Shown one piece after another: positions 16,656 to 25,450 of a DNA stretch of 64,000 bases. This DNA comes from Streptomyces spiralis. GTDB lineage: Bacteria; Actinomycetota; Actinomycetes; Streptomycetales; Streptomycetaceae. The stretch covers positions 1 through 64,000 of the forward strand of contig NZ_BNBC01000008.1 in assembly GCF_014654675.1 (NCBI RefSeq). The letters run 5' to 3'. Position numbers and translations under genes: made by a program. The notes under the pieces are model-generated. The model was not told where the DNA came from and made no database searches. It saw only the letters and a program-made list of their open reading frames with translations. How positions within the stretch are numbered: the first letter of the stretch is position 1; each line of letters begins with the position of its first letter.

Positions 16656-16688
16656 TTCCTGTGCGCGGCGAGGGCCCTGAGGGCGCTC

Positions 16689-16743
16689 AGTTATCAATTA
16701 ATTATGCAAATATCTTGACGCGGTGCGCCGTCGCTCCGAGACT
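16689..16743 (+). promoter_or_regulatory. AT-rich promoter of the GH42 operon
   Basis: The block 16690-16714 (TTATCAATTAATTATGCAAA and on) is the most AT-rich stretch in the neighbourhood and is followed by TTGACG (16715-16720). With 17-bp spacing, GAGACT (16738-16743) serves as -10, which would put the transcript start at about 16751, the GTG codon itself. No ribosome site precedes that GTG, so a leaderless mRNA is likely. The AT-rich block is a candidate operator; the ROK or another sugar regulator may bind it. Confidence 0.5.
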
Positions 16744-16750
16744 GACCGGC

Positions 16751-18790
16751 GTGCGACTCACTGACGCGGTAGCAATCGACTCCCGGCGGCGCCTGCGCCC
16801 CGCCGGCATCGCCTTCGGCGGCGACTACAACCCTGAGCAGTGGCCTGAGGAGGTGTGGTCCGAGGACATCGCCCTGATGAAGGAGGCGGGCGTCACCATG
16901 GTGACCGCCGGCATATTCTCCTGGGCGAAGGTCGAACCGAGACCGGGCGAGTACGACTTCGCCTGGTTCGACCGGGTCATGGACAACCTCGCCGGCGCGC
17001 AGGTGGCCGTCTGCCTGGCGACCATGACCGCCTCGCCGCCGCCCTGGCTCACCCGGCTGCACCCCGAGATCCTGCCGCGGACCGCCGACGGCCGGCTCAT
17101 GTGGCCCGGCGGGCGGCAGCACTACTGCCCCTCCAGCCCCGTCTACCGCCGGTACGCCACCCGCCTCGTCGAGCGGCTCGCCACCCGGTACGCCGACCAC
17201 CCCGCGCTGGAGATGTGGCACATCGGCAACGAGTACGGCTGCCACACCCCCATGTGCTGGTGCGAGGAGTCCGCCGCCGACTTCCGGCGCTGGCTCCGCG
17301 ACCGCTACGACACCGTCGAGGCGCTCAACAACGCCTGGTCGACGGCGTTCTGGTCCCAGCGCTACGACACCTTCGACGAGGTCCTGCCGCCGCGCCTGGC
17401 GCCCACCTTCCCCAACCCCGCCCAGCAGCTGGACTTCGCCCGCTTCAGCGACGACGCGCTGCTGCGGTGCTACCTCGCCGAGAAGGAGGTGCTGCGCCGG
17501 GTCACCCCCGACGTCCCGGTGACCACCAACTTCATCGGTGTGCACAAGCCGGTCGACTCCTTCCGCTGGGCCGCCGAGGAGGACGTCGCCTCGGTCGACG
17601 TCTACCAGGACCCGCACAGCGACGACACCCACATCGCGGCCGGCTTCGCCTTCGACGTCACCCGCTCCGCCCGCGGCGGCGAGCCGTGGATGCTGATGGA
17701 GCAGGCGCCCGGTGCGGTCAACTGGCGCGACCGCAACGGCCCCAAGCCGCCCGGCCGGATGCGGCTGTGGAGCTGGCAGGCGGTGGCCCAGGGCGCGGAC
17801 GCGGTGCTGTACTTCCAGTGGCGGCAGTCCCGGGGCGGGGCCGAGAAGTTCCACTCGGCGATGGTCCCGCACGGCGGCACCGAGACCCGTATCTTCCGCG
17901 AGGTGCGGGAACTGGGCCGGGAGCTGGCCTCGGTGCCGCGGATCGCCGGGTCGCGCTGCACGGCCGACGTCGCCCTGGTCATGGACTGGAACAGCTGGTG
18001 GGCGCTGGAACTCGACTCGCACCCGTCGACCGCCCTGGACCAGATGGAGATCAACCTCGCCCACTACCGGCCGCTGTTCGAGGCGGGCATCACCTGCGAC
18101 GTCGTACCGCCCGACCGCGATCTGTCCGGCTACCGCCTGGTCGTCGTGCCCAACCTCTACCTGCTGAGCGAGCCCGACGCCCGGCGGCTGACCGACTACG
18201 TGCGCGACGGCGGGCACCTGCTCGTCTCGTTCTTCTCCGGCATCGTCGACGACTGCGACCGCGTCCACCTGGGCGGATACCCCGAGCCGCTGCGCGAGGC
18301 GCTGGGCGTGCGCGTCGAGGAGTTCTGGCCGCTGCCCGAGAACGGCACGGTGCGGGTGCGGCTCGAGGACGGCACCGTCGCACACGCGGACCTGTGGTCG
18401 GAGGAGGTGGTGACCGAAGGTGCGCAGACCGCCGCCGAGTTCGACTCCGGACCCCTGGCCGGACGGCCCGCCGTCACCCGCAACCGGTACGGCGCGGGCA
18501 GCGCGTGGTACGTCGCCACGCGTCCGGAGCCGCGGGCCATGCGCGCGGTGACGGACGAGGTGTGCCGTACCGCCGGCGTCGGCCCGGTGCTCCCCGGGCT
18601 TCCCGCCCAGGTCCAGGCGACCGTCCGCGAGGGCGACGGCGGGCGGTTCCTCTTCCTCCTCAACCACGGTGCCGAGCCCGCCGAGGTGAGCCTGCCGGAG
18701 CCGATGACCGACCTCCTCGCTCAGGGGACGGCCCCCTCGGACCGGATCACCCTGCCCGGGGCCGGAGCGGCCGTCCTCACCACGCCGTGA
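16751..18790 (+). CDS. GH42 beta-galactosidase
   Basis: 679 residues, no signal peptide, hence cytoplasmic. It has the GH42 start 'IAFGGDYNPEQWPEEVWSED'. The TIM barrel has the acid/base Glu in 'MWHIGNEYGCHTPMCWCEES', with the Cys cluster of the family zinc site, and the nucleophile Glu in 'GEPWMLMEQAPGAVNWRDRN'. It is followed by the glutamine-amidotransferase-like trimerisation domain and a C-terminal beta domain. It releases terminal beta-galactose (or alpha-L-arabinopyranose) from imported oligosaccharides. It leads an operon with an ABC importer; the binding protein starts 14 bp after its stop. The GTG start is discussed with the promoter. Confidence 0.93.
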   Translation: MRLTDAVAIDSRRRLRPAGIAFGGDYNPEQWPEEVWSEDIALMKEAGVTMVTAGIFSWAKVEPRPGEYDFAWFDRVMDNLAGAQVAVCLATMTASPPPWLTRLHPEILPRTADGRLMWPGGRQHYCPSSPVYRRYATRLVERLATRYADHPALEMWHIGNEYGCHTPMCWCEESAADFRRWLRDRYDTVEALNNAWSTAFWSQRYDTFDEVLPPRLAPTFPNPAQQLDFARFSDDALLRCYLAEKEVLRRVTPDVPVTTNFIGVHKPVDSFRWAAEEDVASVDVYQDPHSDDTHIAAGFAFDVTRSARGGEPWMLMEQAPGAVNWRDRNGPKPPGRMRLWSWQAVAQGADAVLYFQWRQSRGGAEKFHSAMVPHGGTETRIFREVRELGRELASVPRIAGSRCTADVALVMDWNSWWALELDSHPSTALDQMEINLAHYRPLFEAGITCDVVPPDRDLSGYRLVVVPNLYLLSEPDARRLTDYVRDGGHLLVSFFSGIVDDCDRVHLGGYPEPLREALGVRVEEFWPLPENGTVRVRLEDGTVAHADLWSEEVVTEGAQTAAEFDSGPLAGRPAVTRNRYGAGSAWYVATRPEPRAMRAVTDEVCRTAGVGPVLPGLPAQVQATVREGDGGRFLFLLNHGAEPAEVSLPEPMTDLLAQGTAPSDRITLPGAGAAVLTTP

Positions 18791-18804
18791 AGCAAGGGAC
18801 ACAC

Positions 18805-20157
18805 ATGGACACCACCACAGCGACCCGCAGGTCCGTCCTGCGGTGGGGCACCGGCGCGGCGGCGTCGCTCGCGGCCGCGTCGGCGCTGACCGCCTGCGGC
18901 CAGTCCGTCGGCGCCGCCCGCACCACGAAGCAGGCGCCCGCACGCCCGGGCCGCAAGGTCAGGCTCGTGTTCTGGACGTGGGTGCCGATGCAGAAGACCG
19001 TCGACCTGTGGAACCGCACCCACCCCGACATCCAGGTCGACCTGCAGATCATCCCGGCCAACGTCCAGGGCGGCTACCAGAAGATGTACTCCGCGCTGAA
19101 CGCCGGGGACGCGCCGGACCTGGCACAGGTGGAGTACTACGAACTGCCCGCCTTCATGCTGGTCAACGGCCTGACCGACCTGAGCGCGTACGGCGCCGAC
19201 GCGCTGCGCGGCAGCTATGTGCCCTGGCAGTGGAACCAGGGCGTCTTCGGCGGCCGCGTGTACACCGTCCCGCAGGCCTCCGGGCCGATGGGCCTGTTCT
19301 ACCGCGCCGACCTCTTCGCGAAGTGGGGCATCGACGTGCCCACCACCTGGACGGGGTTCGAGCAGGCCGCCCGCGTCGTCAAGGCCCGCGGCGACGGGGC
19401 CCGGATGTGCGCCTTCGCACCCACTCAGCCGGCCTGGTTCGCCGCGATGTGCTGGCAGCACGGCGCACGGTGGGTCCGCACCGAGGGCGACAGCTGGATC
19501 ATCGACATGGACGACCATCTCTCCCGCGAAGTCGCCGACTACTGGGAGAAGATGATCCACGACGACCTCGTCATCGTCGAACCGGACATGTCCAGCGCCT
19601 GGTACGCCCAGCTCCAGACCGGACGCATCGTCGCCTGGGTCGGACCGCAGTGGGGTGACGCCCTGCTGCGCGGCAACGCCCCGAACACCTCGGGCAAGTG
19701 GCGGGTCGCCCCACTGCCCCAGTGGAAGGCCGGCGACAACACCTCCGCGAACTGGGGCGGCTCGTCCACCGCGATCCTCCAGGGCAGCCGCCACCCGCGC
19801 GAGGCGCTGCGGTTCGCCCACTGGGTCAACACCGACCGGCAGGCCATCGACCTGAACGTGGCCGCCGGGTACGGCTGGCCCGCCGCCGCGAACGCCTTCC
19901 GCGGCTCCGCGCTCGACAAACCCGACCCGTTCTTCGGCGGCCAGCGCTACAACGACGTCTTCGCCGCGTCCGACAAGGCCGTCGACACCTCCTGGAAGTG
20001 GTCGCCCACCTCCGACGCGGACTTCGGCCACCTCCAGAACAACATCGGCGCCGCCGTCGCCGGACAGGGCGGGCTCGTCTCGTCCCTGGCCGACGCCCAG
20101 AAGCGGGCCGTGCAGGACCTGCTGGCCAAGGGCCTGAAGGCGAGGAGCGCGCGATGA
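18805..20157 (+). CDS. ABC sugar importer, extracellular binding lipoprotein
   Basis: 450 residues, family 1 solute-binding protein (CUT1 type). The N-terminus combines a twin-arginine-like start (TTATRRSVLRWGTG) with a lipobox 'AASALTACGQ', so it is a Cys-anchored lipoprotein on the outer face of the membrane. The body reads 'KVRLVFWTWVPMQKTVDLWN', 'YQKMYSALNAGDAPDLAQVE', 'TSANWGGSSTAILQGSRHPR'. It lies between the GH42 gene and two permease genes whose starts overlap in ATGA/GTGA fashion. Its ligand is probably a beta-galactoside. Confidence 0.92.
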   Translation: MDTTTATRRSVLRWGTGAAASLAAASALTACGQSVGAARTTKQAPARPGRKVRLVFWTWVPMQKTVDLWNRTHPDIQVDLQIIPANVQGGYQKMYSALNAGDAPDLAQVEYYELPAFMLVNGLTDLSAYGADALRGSYVPWQWNQGVFGGRVYTVPQASGPMGLFYRADLFAKWGIDVPTTWTGFEQAARVVKARGDGARMCAFAPTQPAWFAAMCWQHGARWVRTEGDSWIIDMDDHLSREVADYWEKMIHDDLVIVEPDMSSAWYAQLQTGRIVAWVGPQWGDALLRGNAPNTSGKWRVAPLPQWKAGDNTSANWGGSSTAILQGSRHPREALRFAHWVNTDRQAIDLNVAAGYGWPAAANAFRGSALDKPDPFFGGQRYNDVFAASDKAVDTSWKWSPTSDADFGHLQNNIGAAVAGQGGLVSSLADAQKRAVQDLLAKGLKARSAR

Positions 20158-21095
20158 GCAGTACGACCGACGACACGGCAGCGGGCACGGTCCGCAGACA
20201 GCGGTCGGCCCGGCCGGACCGGGCCGCGTGGGGATTCGTCCTCCCCTTCTGTGCCCTCTTCCTGTTCACCTTCGTCCTGCCCATCGGCTACGCGATCTAC
20301 GAGAGCCTGCTCAAGCCGGTCCGTTCCGGGCCGCTCGGCCTGGGCCCGGCACACATCGGCTTCGCCGGCCTGAGCAACTACACCCTCGCCCTGAAGCAGC
20401 AGGACTTCCTGGACAGCTTCGGGCGGGTGCTGCTCTTCGCCGTCGTCCAGATCCCCGTGATGCTGCTGCTGGCCACCGTGCTGGCGCTGGTGCTCGACAC
20501 CCTCTCCAGCCGCTGGGCGTCCTTCCTGCGCGCCGCGTACTTCCTGCCGTACGGGGTGCCGGGCGTCATCGCCTCGATCCTGTGGGGCTTCCTCTACGTC
20601 CCCGGCGTCAGCCCGATCGTCGACCTGCTGGGCAAGGCCGGCCTGAGCCCCGACTTCCTCGGCTACAACAGCGTCCTGTGGTCCATCGCCAACATCGTGA
20701 TCTGGGAGTTCACCGGCTACAACATGCTGGTGATCATCGCCCAGCTCAAGGCGATCCCGCAGGAGTTGTACGAGGCCGCCCGCATCGACGGGGCCAACGC
20801 CTGGCAGACGGCGCTGCGCGTCAAGATCCCGCTGGCCCGCCCCGCACTCGTCCTCACCGGCGTGTTCTCCATCATCGGCACCTTGCAGCTGTTCGCCGAG
20901 CCGCTGGTGCTCAAGCCGCTCGCCTCGGCGATCACCACCTCGTACACACCGAACCTGAGCGCCTACAACGAGGCGTTCGCCAACAACAACATCTACCTCG
21001 CCGCGGCCGAGTCGGTGATCCTCGCCCTGGTGGCGAGCGTGCTCTCGTTCGGCTTCCTCAGCCTGGTGGGCCGCGGCGAAAGGAGCGAACGGTGA
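20154..21095 (+). CDS. ABC sugar importer permease, MalF-like
   Basis: 313 residues, six membrane segments, with the permease EAA loop 'QELYEAARIDGANAWQTALR' followed by VKIPLARP. The N-terminus is cytoplasmic and basic. The start ATG overlaps the stop of the binding-protein gene (ATGA), implying translational coupling. No ATPase gene is present, as usual for Streptomyces CUT1 systems that share MsiK. Confidence 0.92.
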   Translation: MSSTTDDTAAGTVRRQRSARPDRAAWGFVLPFCALFLFTFVLPIGYAIYESLLKPVRSGPLGLGPAHIGFAGLSNYTLALKQQDFLDSFGRVLLFAVVQIPVMLLLATVLALVLDTLSSRWASFLRAAYFLPYGVPGVIASILWGFLYVPGVSPIVDLLGKAGLSPDFLGYNSVLWSIANIVIWEFTGYNMLVIIAQLKAIPQELYEAARIDGANAWQTALRVKIPLARPALVLTGVFSIIGTLQLFAEPLVLKPLASAITTSYTPNLSAYNEAFANNNIYLAAAESVILALVASVLSFGFLSLVGRGERSER

Positions 21096-22024
21096 GCGTC
21101 TCCGCACCGGGTATCGACGACAGCGTGGCCGGCTCCGCCGCCACCCCCGGAGCCGTCGGCGGCAGCCGTGCCCGCACCTCGCGCGCGGGGTTCACGCCCT
21201 CCAGGATCCTGCTGGTGGCTTTCCTCGCCATCGCGGCGCTGTACTTCCTGCTGCCCGTGTACTGGCTCGTGGTGGCCTCCACCAAGAGCACGGCGAAGCT
21301 GTTCGGCAGCTTCGGGCTGTGGTTCTCCGACCCGCACTGGCTGCACAACCTCTCGCAGGTCTTCTCCTACGACAGCGGCATCTTCTGGAAGTGGACCCTC
21401 AACAGCATCCTGTACGCGGGCGTGGGCGGCGCGCTGGCGACGCTGCTCGCCGGGGCGGCGGGGTTCGCGCTGGCCGTCTACCGCTTCCGCGGACGTGAGG
21501 CCGTCTTCAAGGCCGTGCTCGCGGGCGTCCTGCTGCCCACCACCGCGCTCGCGCTGCCGATGTACCTGCTGTTCAGCAAGGTGGGGCTGGCAAACACCCA
21601 GTGGGCGGTGCTGATCCCCAGCATGGTCAGCCCGTTCGGGGTGTACCTGTGCCGGATCTACGCGGAGGCGGCGGTTCCGGCCGAGGTGCTGGAGGCGGCG
21701 CGCGTGGACGGCGCGGGGGAGGGGCGGATCTTCTCCACCGTCGTCCTGCGCATGATGACGCCCGCGCTGGTGACCGTCTTCCTCTTCCAGTTCGTCGGCA
21801 TCTGGAACAACTACTTCCTGCCGCTGGTGATGCTCTCCGACGACACGAAGTACCCGATCACCCTCGGACTGACCGCATGGCAGTCGGCGGCCGACCGGCA
21901 CCCCGAGCTGTACCAGCTCACGGTGGGTGGGGCGTTCGTCTCGATCCTGCCGCTCGCCGCCGCGATGCTCGTGCTCCAGCGCTACTGGCGCTCCGGACTC
22001 ACCCAGGGCAGCGTCAAGGGCTGA
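21092..22024 (+). CDS. ABC sugar importer permease, MalG-like
   Basis: 310 residues, six membrane segments; EAA loop 'PAEVLEAARVDGAGEGRIFS' and the MalG-type C-terminal end 'YWRSGLTQGSVKG'. A Ser/Ala/Arg-rich cytoplasmic N-terminus of about 40 residues precedes the first helix. GTG overlaps the previous stop (GTGA). It is the last gene of the GH42 operon, followed by a hairpin. Confidence 0.92.
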   Translation: MSVSAPGIDDSVAGSAATPGAVGGSRARTSRAGFTPSRILLVAFLAIAALYFLLPVYWLVVASTKSTAKLFGSFGLWFSDPHWLHNLSQVFSYDSGIFWKWTLNSILYAGVGGALATLLAGAAGFALAVYRFRGREAVFKAVLAGVLLPTTALALPMYLLFSKVGLANTQWAVLIPSMVSPFGVYLCRIYAEAAVPAEVLEAARVDGAGEGRIFSTVVLRMMTPALVTVFLFQFVGIWNNYFLPLVMLSDDTKYPITLGLTAWQSAADRHPELYQLTVGGAFVSILPLAAAMLVLQRYWRSGLTQGSVKG

Positions 22025-22032
22025 GCCGCGCG

Positions 22033-22076
22033 CGGTGCCGGACGCCGGTCGTGCTGTCCCCGTTTCGCCGGCACCG
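22033..22076 (+). terminator. Hairpin after the GH42/ABC operon
   Basis: CGGTGCCGG (22033-22041) pairs with CCGGCACCG (22068-22076), a 9-bp stem with a 26-nt loop 9 bp past the stop codon. Plausible end of the operon transcript. Confidence 0.45.
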
Positions 22077-22113
22077 TGAGAGGTGTGCCGCGGAACAGAG
22101 GGCGGTGGTGCGG

Positions 22114-22176
22114 ATGGTGATCCATGTCCTCGTGGCCGACGACAGCGAGATCGTGCGCCGCGGGATCAGCGACGTG
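22114..22176 (+). pseudogene. Remnant of a NarL-type response regulator (first 21 codons)
   Basis: ATG 22114 starts 'MVIHVLVADDSEIVRRGISD', the exact beginning of a NarL/LuxR receiver domain with its acidic Asp-Asp pair. After about 21 codons the similarity stops and no phosphoacceptor Asp, LuxR helix-turn-helix or partner kinase follows. The rest of the interval to 22387 holds nothing recognisable. It is a truncated relic next to the isolated sufC paralogue. Confidence 0.6.
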
Positions 22177-22387
22177 CGTCCCGTTCGTCCGGAGCAGGGC
22201 ATGACCTTCGTTCCGGGCGGACGTAATCTTCGTCGCGGCCGGGACCGTCCCGCCGACCGGCGGTCCTGGCCGCCGGCCTCCTGCAAGGCGGTGCTCGTGC
22301 CCGCTTCGGTGCGTGCCTGCTCGGGCGTATTCAGGGTCGGCCCCATGACGGCTCGCACCGTCTTCCGACCGCGTCCGGGGCCGTCCT

Positions 22388-23134
22388 TCACGTGTACGCC
22401 TCGTAGCCCTCCTCCTCGAGCCGGTCGGCGAGTTCGGGCCCGCCGGAGTCGGCGATGCGGCCGTCGGCGAAGACGTGGACGTGGTCCGGGTGGACGTAGC
22501 GCAGGATGCGTGTGTAGTGGGTGATCAGCAGGGTGGCCACCGTTCCGGTGGCCCGCACCCGGTTGACGCCCGCGGAGACGACGCGCAGCGCGTCGATGTC
22601 CAGGCCGGAGTCGGTCTCGTCGAGGATGGCGATCTTCGGTTCGAGCAGTTCGAGCTGGAGGATCTCGTGGCGCTTCTTCTCACCACCGGAGAAGCCCTCG
22701 TTCACGTTGCGCTCGGCGAAGGCCGGGTCGATCTGCAACCGCTCCATGGCCTCGCGGACCTCCTTCACCCAGATGCGCAGCCTGGGTGCCTCACCACGGA
22801 CGGCGGTGACGGCCGAGCGAAGGAAGTTGGACATGGAGACGCCGGGAACCTCCACGGGGTACTGCATGGCGAGGAACATCCCGGCCCGGGCCCGTTGGTC
22901 GACCTTCATCGCCAGCACGTCCTCGCCGTCCAGCGTGACCGAGCCCGAGGTGACGTGGTACTTGGGGTGCCCGGCGAGGGCGTAGGCGAGGGTGGTCTTG
23001 CCGGAGCCGTTGGGGCCCATGATGGCGTGGGTCTCGCCCTGGCGTACGGTCAGGTCGACGCCGTGCAGGATCTCGCGCGGTCCGGCGTCGGTGAGGACCG
23101 CGCAGCGCAGGTCGCGGATGTCGAGGGTGGCCAT
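22388..23134 (-). CDS. sufC: SufC-like Fe-S assembly ATPase, isolated paralogue
   Basis: 248 residues with every SufC feature: Walker A 'GPNGSGKTTLAYALAGHPKY', the Q-loop region 'GMFLAMQYPVEVPGVSMSNF', signature 'NVNEGFSGGEKKRHEILQLE' and Walker B 'PKIAILDETDSGLDIDALRV', then the His switch 'ATLLITHYTRILRYV'. SufC is the soluble ATPase of the SufBCD scaffold that builds Fe-S clusters. Here it stands alone, without sufB, sufD, sufS or sufU, between a sugar operon and a ROK regulator. The main suf operon is expected elsewhere, so this is likely a second copy. Divergent from the ROK gene. Confidence 0.85.
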   Translation of the reverse strand: MATLDIRDLRCAVLTDAGPREILHGVDLTVRQGETHAIMGPNGSGKTTLAYALAGHPKYHVTSGSVTLDGEDVLAMKVDQRARAGMFLAMQYPVEVPGVSMSNFLRSAVTAVRGEAPRLRIWVKEVREAMERLQIDPAFAERNVNEGFSGGEKKRHEILQLELLEPKIAILDETDSGLDIDALRVVSAGVNRVRATGTVATLLITHYTRILRYVHPDHVHVFADGRIADSGGPELADRLEEEGYEAYT

Positions 23135-23310
23135 AAGCGCTTCACCTCACCTTCTCGCGGCACGAGCGGCTCACGTGCCACACGCTGGTGATGCCCGGCG
23201 CGCCCCGTGCTCACCCACACCGGTCCGCGCCGGTGCGGCACCGGGGCCCGGGGCGCGGCGCGCGGGCGGGCGTCCTGGCAGGTCAGGGCGCGGCTACGCT
23301 CGGGACCACG

Positions 23311-24552
23311 ATGAAGAACGACGTGATCCCGCTGGGCCCCAAGGCCGACAAGGCCACCGTCAGACGGCACAACCTCAGCCTGGTCCTGCGGACGGTGCAC
23401 GACGCGGGCGAGGTGACCAGGGCCCGGATCGCCACCCGGGCCGGCCTGACCCGGGCCGCGGTGTCGTCCCTGGTCGAGCAGCTGCTGGAGTGCGGGTTCC
23501 TCACCGAGTCCGGCAAAACGAGCAGCGGGCAGGCGGGGCGCCCCGGCACGGTCCTCGAGGTGGCCCGGACGGGCCCGGCGGGGCTGGGCGTCGAGATCAA
23601 CGTCGACTACATCGCCGTCTGCGTCGTCGATCTCGCCGGCACCGATCGCGTCCGGCTGGTGGAGCACGCCGACAACCGCGGGGTGCCGCCGTCCCAGGTG
23701 CTGACGCGTGCGGCCCGGCTGGCCGCCCGGGCCCTCGGATCGGCCGCCGAGCAGGGACTCCGGCCGGTCGGAGCCCATGTCGCGGTGCCGGGCCTGGTCA
23801 CCGGGGGCACCGTCCGCCAGGCCCCCAACCTCGGCTGGAAGCGGGTCGCCGTCGAGGGACCGTTCGCCCGGGCGCTGTCGGCGCTGCGGCCCGCGCACCG
23901 GGCGCTGCCGGTCAGCTCCGACAACGAGGCCAACGCCGCCGCGCTCGCCGAGCTCTGGTACGGCGCCGGAACCGAGGGAGTGCGGAGCTTTCTGTACGTG
24001 TCCGGTGAGATCGGCATCGGCGGTGCCCTGGTCCTCGAGGGCGAGCTGCTGCGCGGCGCACACGGTTTCGCCGGCGAGATCGGGCACATGGTGGTCGACC
24101 CGGAGGGCCCGCAGTGCCGGTGCGGGGCCCGGGGCTGTCTGGAGCAGTACGCCGGTCAGGCCGCTCTGCTGAAGGCGGCGGGCCTCGACACGGAGGCGGG
24201 CGCGCCGGGCGTCGCCGAGCTCCGGCGGCGGGCAGGGCGCAAGGACTCCGCCGCGCTGGCCGCGACGGAACGGGCCGGGCGGCACCTCGGCGTGGTGCTG
24301 TCCGGCGTGGTGAACCTCTTCGACCCGGACGCGGTGATGCTCGGCGGCGTCTACCGGGAGCTGGCCCCGTGGCTCGCCCCGGCCGTCGACGGCGAACTCG
24401 CGCGCAGGGTGGTGTCGGGCCTGTGGAGCGAGGACCGGAACCGGCTGCGGGCCGCCTCCCCGCTGGGCGACGCGGCCCGCGGCGCGGCGGGCGCCGTCGT
24501 CAGGGAGGTCCTCGCCGATCCGCCGGCCCACGCCGAGCGCGCGGGGGCCTGA
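23311..24552 (+). CDS. ROK-family transcriptional repressor
   Basis: 413 residues. Residues about 15-75 form a winged helix-turn-helix ('ATVRRHNLSLVLRTVHDAGE', 'TRAGLTRAAVSSLVEQLLEC'). The rest is a ROK sugar-kinase-like domain ('GAHVAVPGLVTGGTVRQAPN', 'SSDNEANAAALAELWYGAG') with the zinc motif in 'QCRCGARGCLEQYAGQ'. This is the XylR/NagC type: sugar binding alters DNA affinity. It lies convergent to the second importer operon and near both GH42 and GH31 genes, so it is the natural local regulator. The ribosome site before ATG 23311 is weak. Confidence 0.9.
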   Translation: MKNDVIPLGPKADKATVRRHNLSLVLRTVHDAGEVTRARIATRAGLTRAAVSSLVEQLLECGFLTESGKTSSGQAGRPGTVLEVARTGPAGLGVEINVDYIAVCVVDLAGTDRVRLVEHADNRGVPPSQVLTRAARLAARALGSAAEQGLRPVGAHVAVPGLVTGGTVRQAPNLGWKRVAVEGPFARALSALRPAHRALPVSSDNEANAAALAELWYGAGTEGVRSFLYVSGEIGIGGALVLEGELLRGAHGFAGEIGHMVVDPEGPQCRCGARGCLEQYAGQAALLKAAGLDTEAGAPGVAELRRRAGRKDSAALAATERAGRHLGVVLSGVVNLFDPDAVMLGGVYRELAPWLAPAVDGELARRVVSGLWSEDRNRLRAASPLGDAARGAAGAVVREVLADPPAHAERAGA

Positions 24553-24576
24553 CGCTCAGGCCCCCGCGCGCTCGGC
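24532..24576. terminator. Perfect 21-bp stem hairpin between convergent genes
   Basis: Left arm 24532-24552 and right arm 24556-24576 are perfectly complementary over 21 bp around a CGC loop. The left arm contains the last six codons and the stop of the ROK gene. It should terminate both the ROK transcript and the opposing importer operon, whose last stop is at 24618. Confidence 0.85.
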
Positions 24577-24617
24577 ATGGGGTGGTGATCAGCTTCTGCC
24601 GGAGAGACGTGGGCCGG

Positions 24618-25445
24618 TCACTTGACGGAGCCGCCGGTGATGCCCGCGGCGATGTACTTCTGCGCGAGCACGAGCAGGATCGCCGCCGGCACCGCGGACA
24701 GCACGGAAGCGGCCATCACCGAGCCCCAGTCGCCGACGTGCGCTCCGATGTACTGGTAGATGCCGAGCGTGACCGGCTTGACGTCGTCGGTCGTGTTCAG
24801 GGTGAGCGCGAACATGAAGTCGCTCCAGGAGAACAGGAACGCGAACAGGCCCGAGGTGATCAGCGAGTTGCGGCTCATCGGCAGCACCACCCGGACGAAC
24901 GTCCGCACCGGCCCGGCTCCGTCCATCTGCGCCGCCTCGATCACCTCGCCCGGGATCGACACCATGAAGGACCGCATCAGCACGATGGAGAACGGGATGC
25001 CGAGCGAGGCGTCCGCCAGCATCAGGCCGAAGTAGGAGTTGACCAGGCCCAGGTCGACGTACGTGTTGTAGAGCGCGTTGGCGATGACGATGCCCGGCAC
25101 CATCTGGGTGATCAGCGTGCCGAACACGATCGTCCGCGAGCCGCGCAGCCCGAACCGGGCCAGCCCGTACGCCGCCGGGGCCGAGATCGCCAGACAGATG
25201 ACGACCGCGCCGAGCGAGACGGCCAGCGAGGTCAGCAGGTGGCTGCCCTGGTCGCTGAAGGCCTTGGAGAAGCCGGACAGGTCCAGGCTGCCCGGCACCG
25301 GGTCGACCTGGAGCAGACCCGAGTCCGGCTGGAGGGCGGTGTTGAGCATCCAGTACAGCGGGAAGAGCATCACGCACAGGATGAGCACGCCGGCGATGGT
25401 CGAACCCCAGCGGCGCCTGGATGTGGTGGGCGTGGGCGAGGCCAT
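24618..25445 (-). CDS. ABC sugar importer permease, MalG-like (second system)
   Basis: 275 residues, six membrane segments, with EAA loop 'PGEVIEAAQMDGAGPVRTFV' and C-terminus 'KYIAAGITGGSVK'. ATG 25443-25445 or GTG 25452-25454 could start it; the latter overlaps the upstream stop (GTGA), and GAGGGGAAG lies just upstream of both. It is the last gene of a binding-protein, permease, permease operon on the minus strand; no ATPase gene is present. Confidence 0.9.
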   Translation of the reverse strand: MASPTPTTSRRRWGSTIAGVLILCVMLFPLYWMLNTALQPDSGLLQVDPVPGSLDLSGFSKAFSDQGSHLLTSLAVSLGAVVICLAISAPAAYGLARFGLRGSRTIVFGTLITQMVPGIVIANALYNTYVDLGLVNSYFGLMLADASLGIPFSIVLMRSFMVSIPGEVIEAAQMDGAGPVRTFVRVVLPMSRNSLITSGLFAFLFSWSDFMFALTLNTTDDVKPVTLGIYQYIGAHVGDWGSVMAASVLSAVPAAILLVLAQKYIAAGITGGSVK

Positions 25446-25450
25446 GGACG

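Noticed and set aside
16855..20157. A very long plus-strand open frame overlapping the GH42 and binding-protein genes
   Set aside because: Its translation is Arg/Pro/Ala-rich nonsense typical of a shifted frame in GC-rich DNA; the GH42 and lipoprotein frames have full family motifs.
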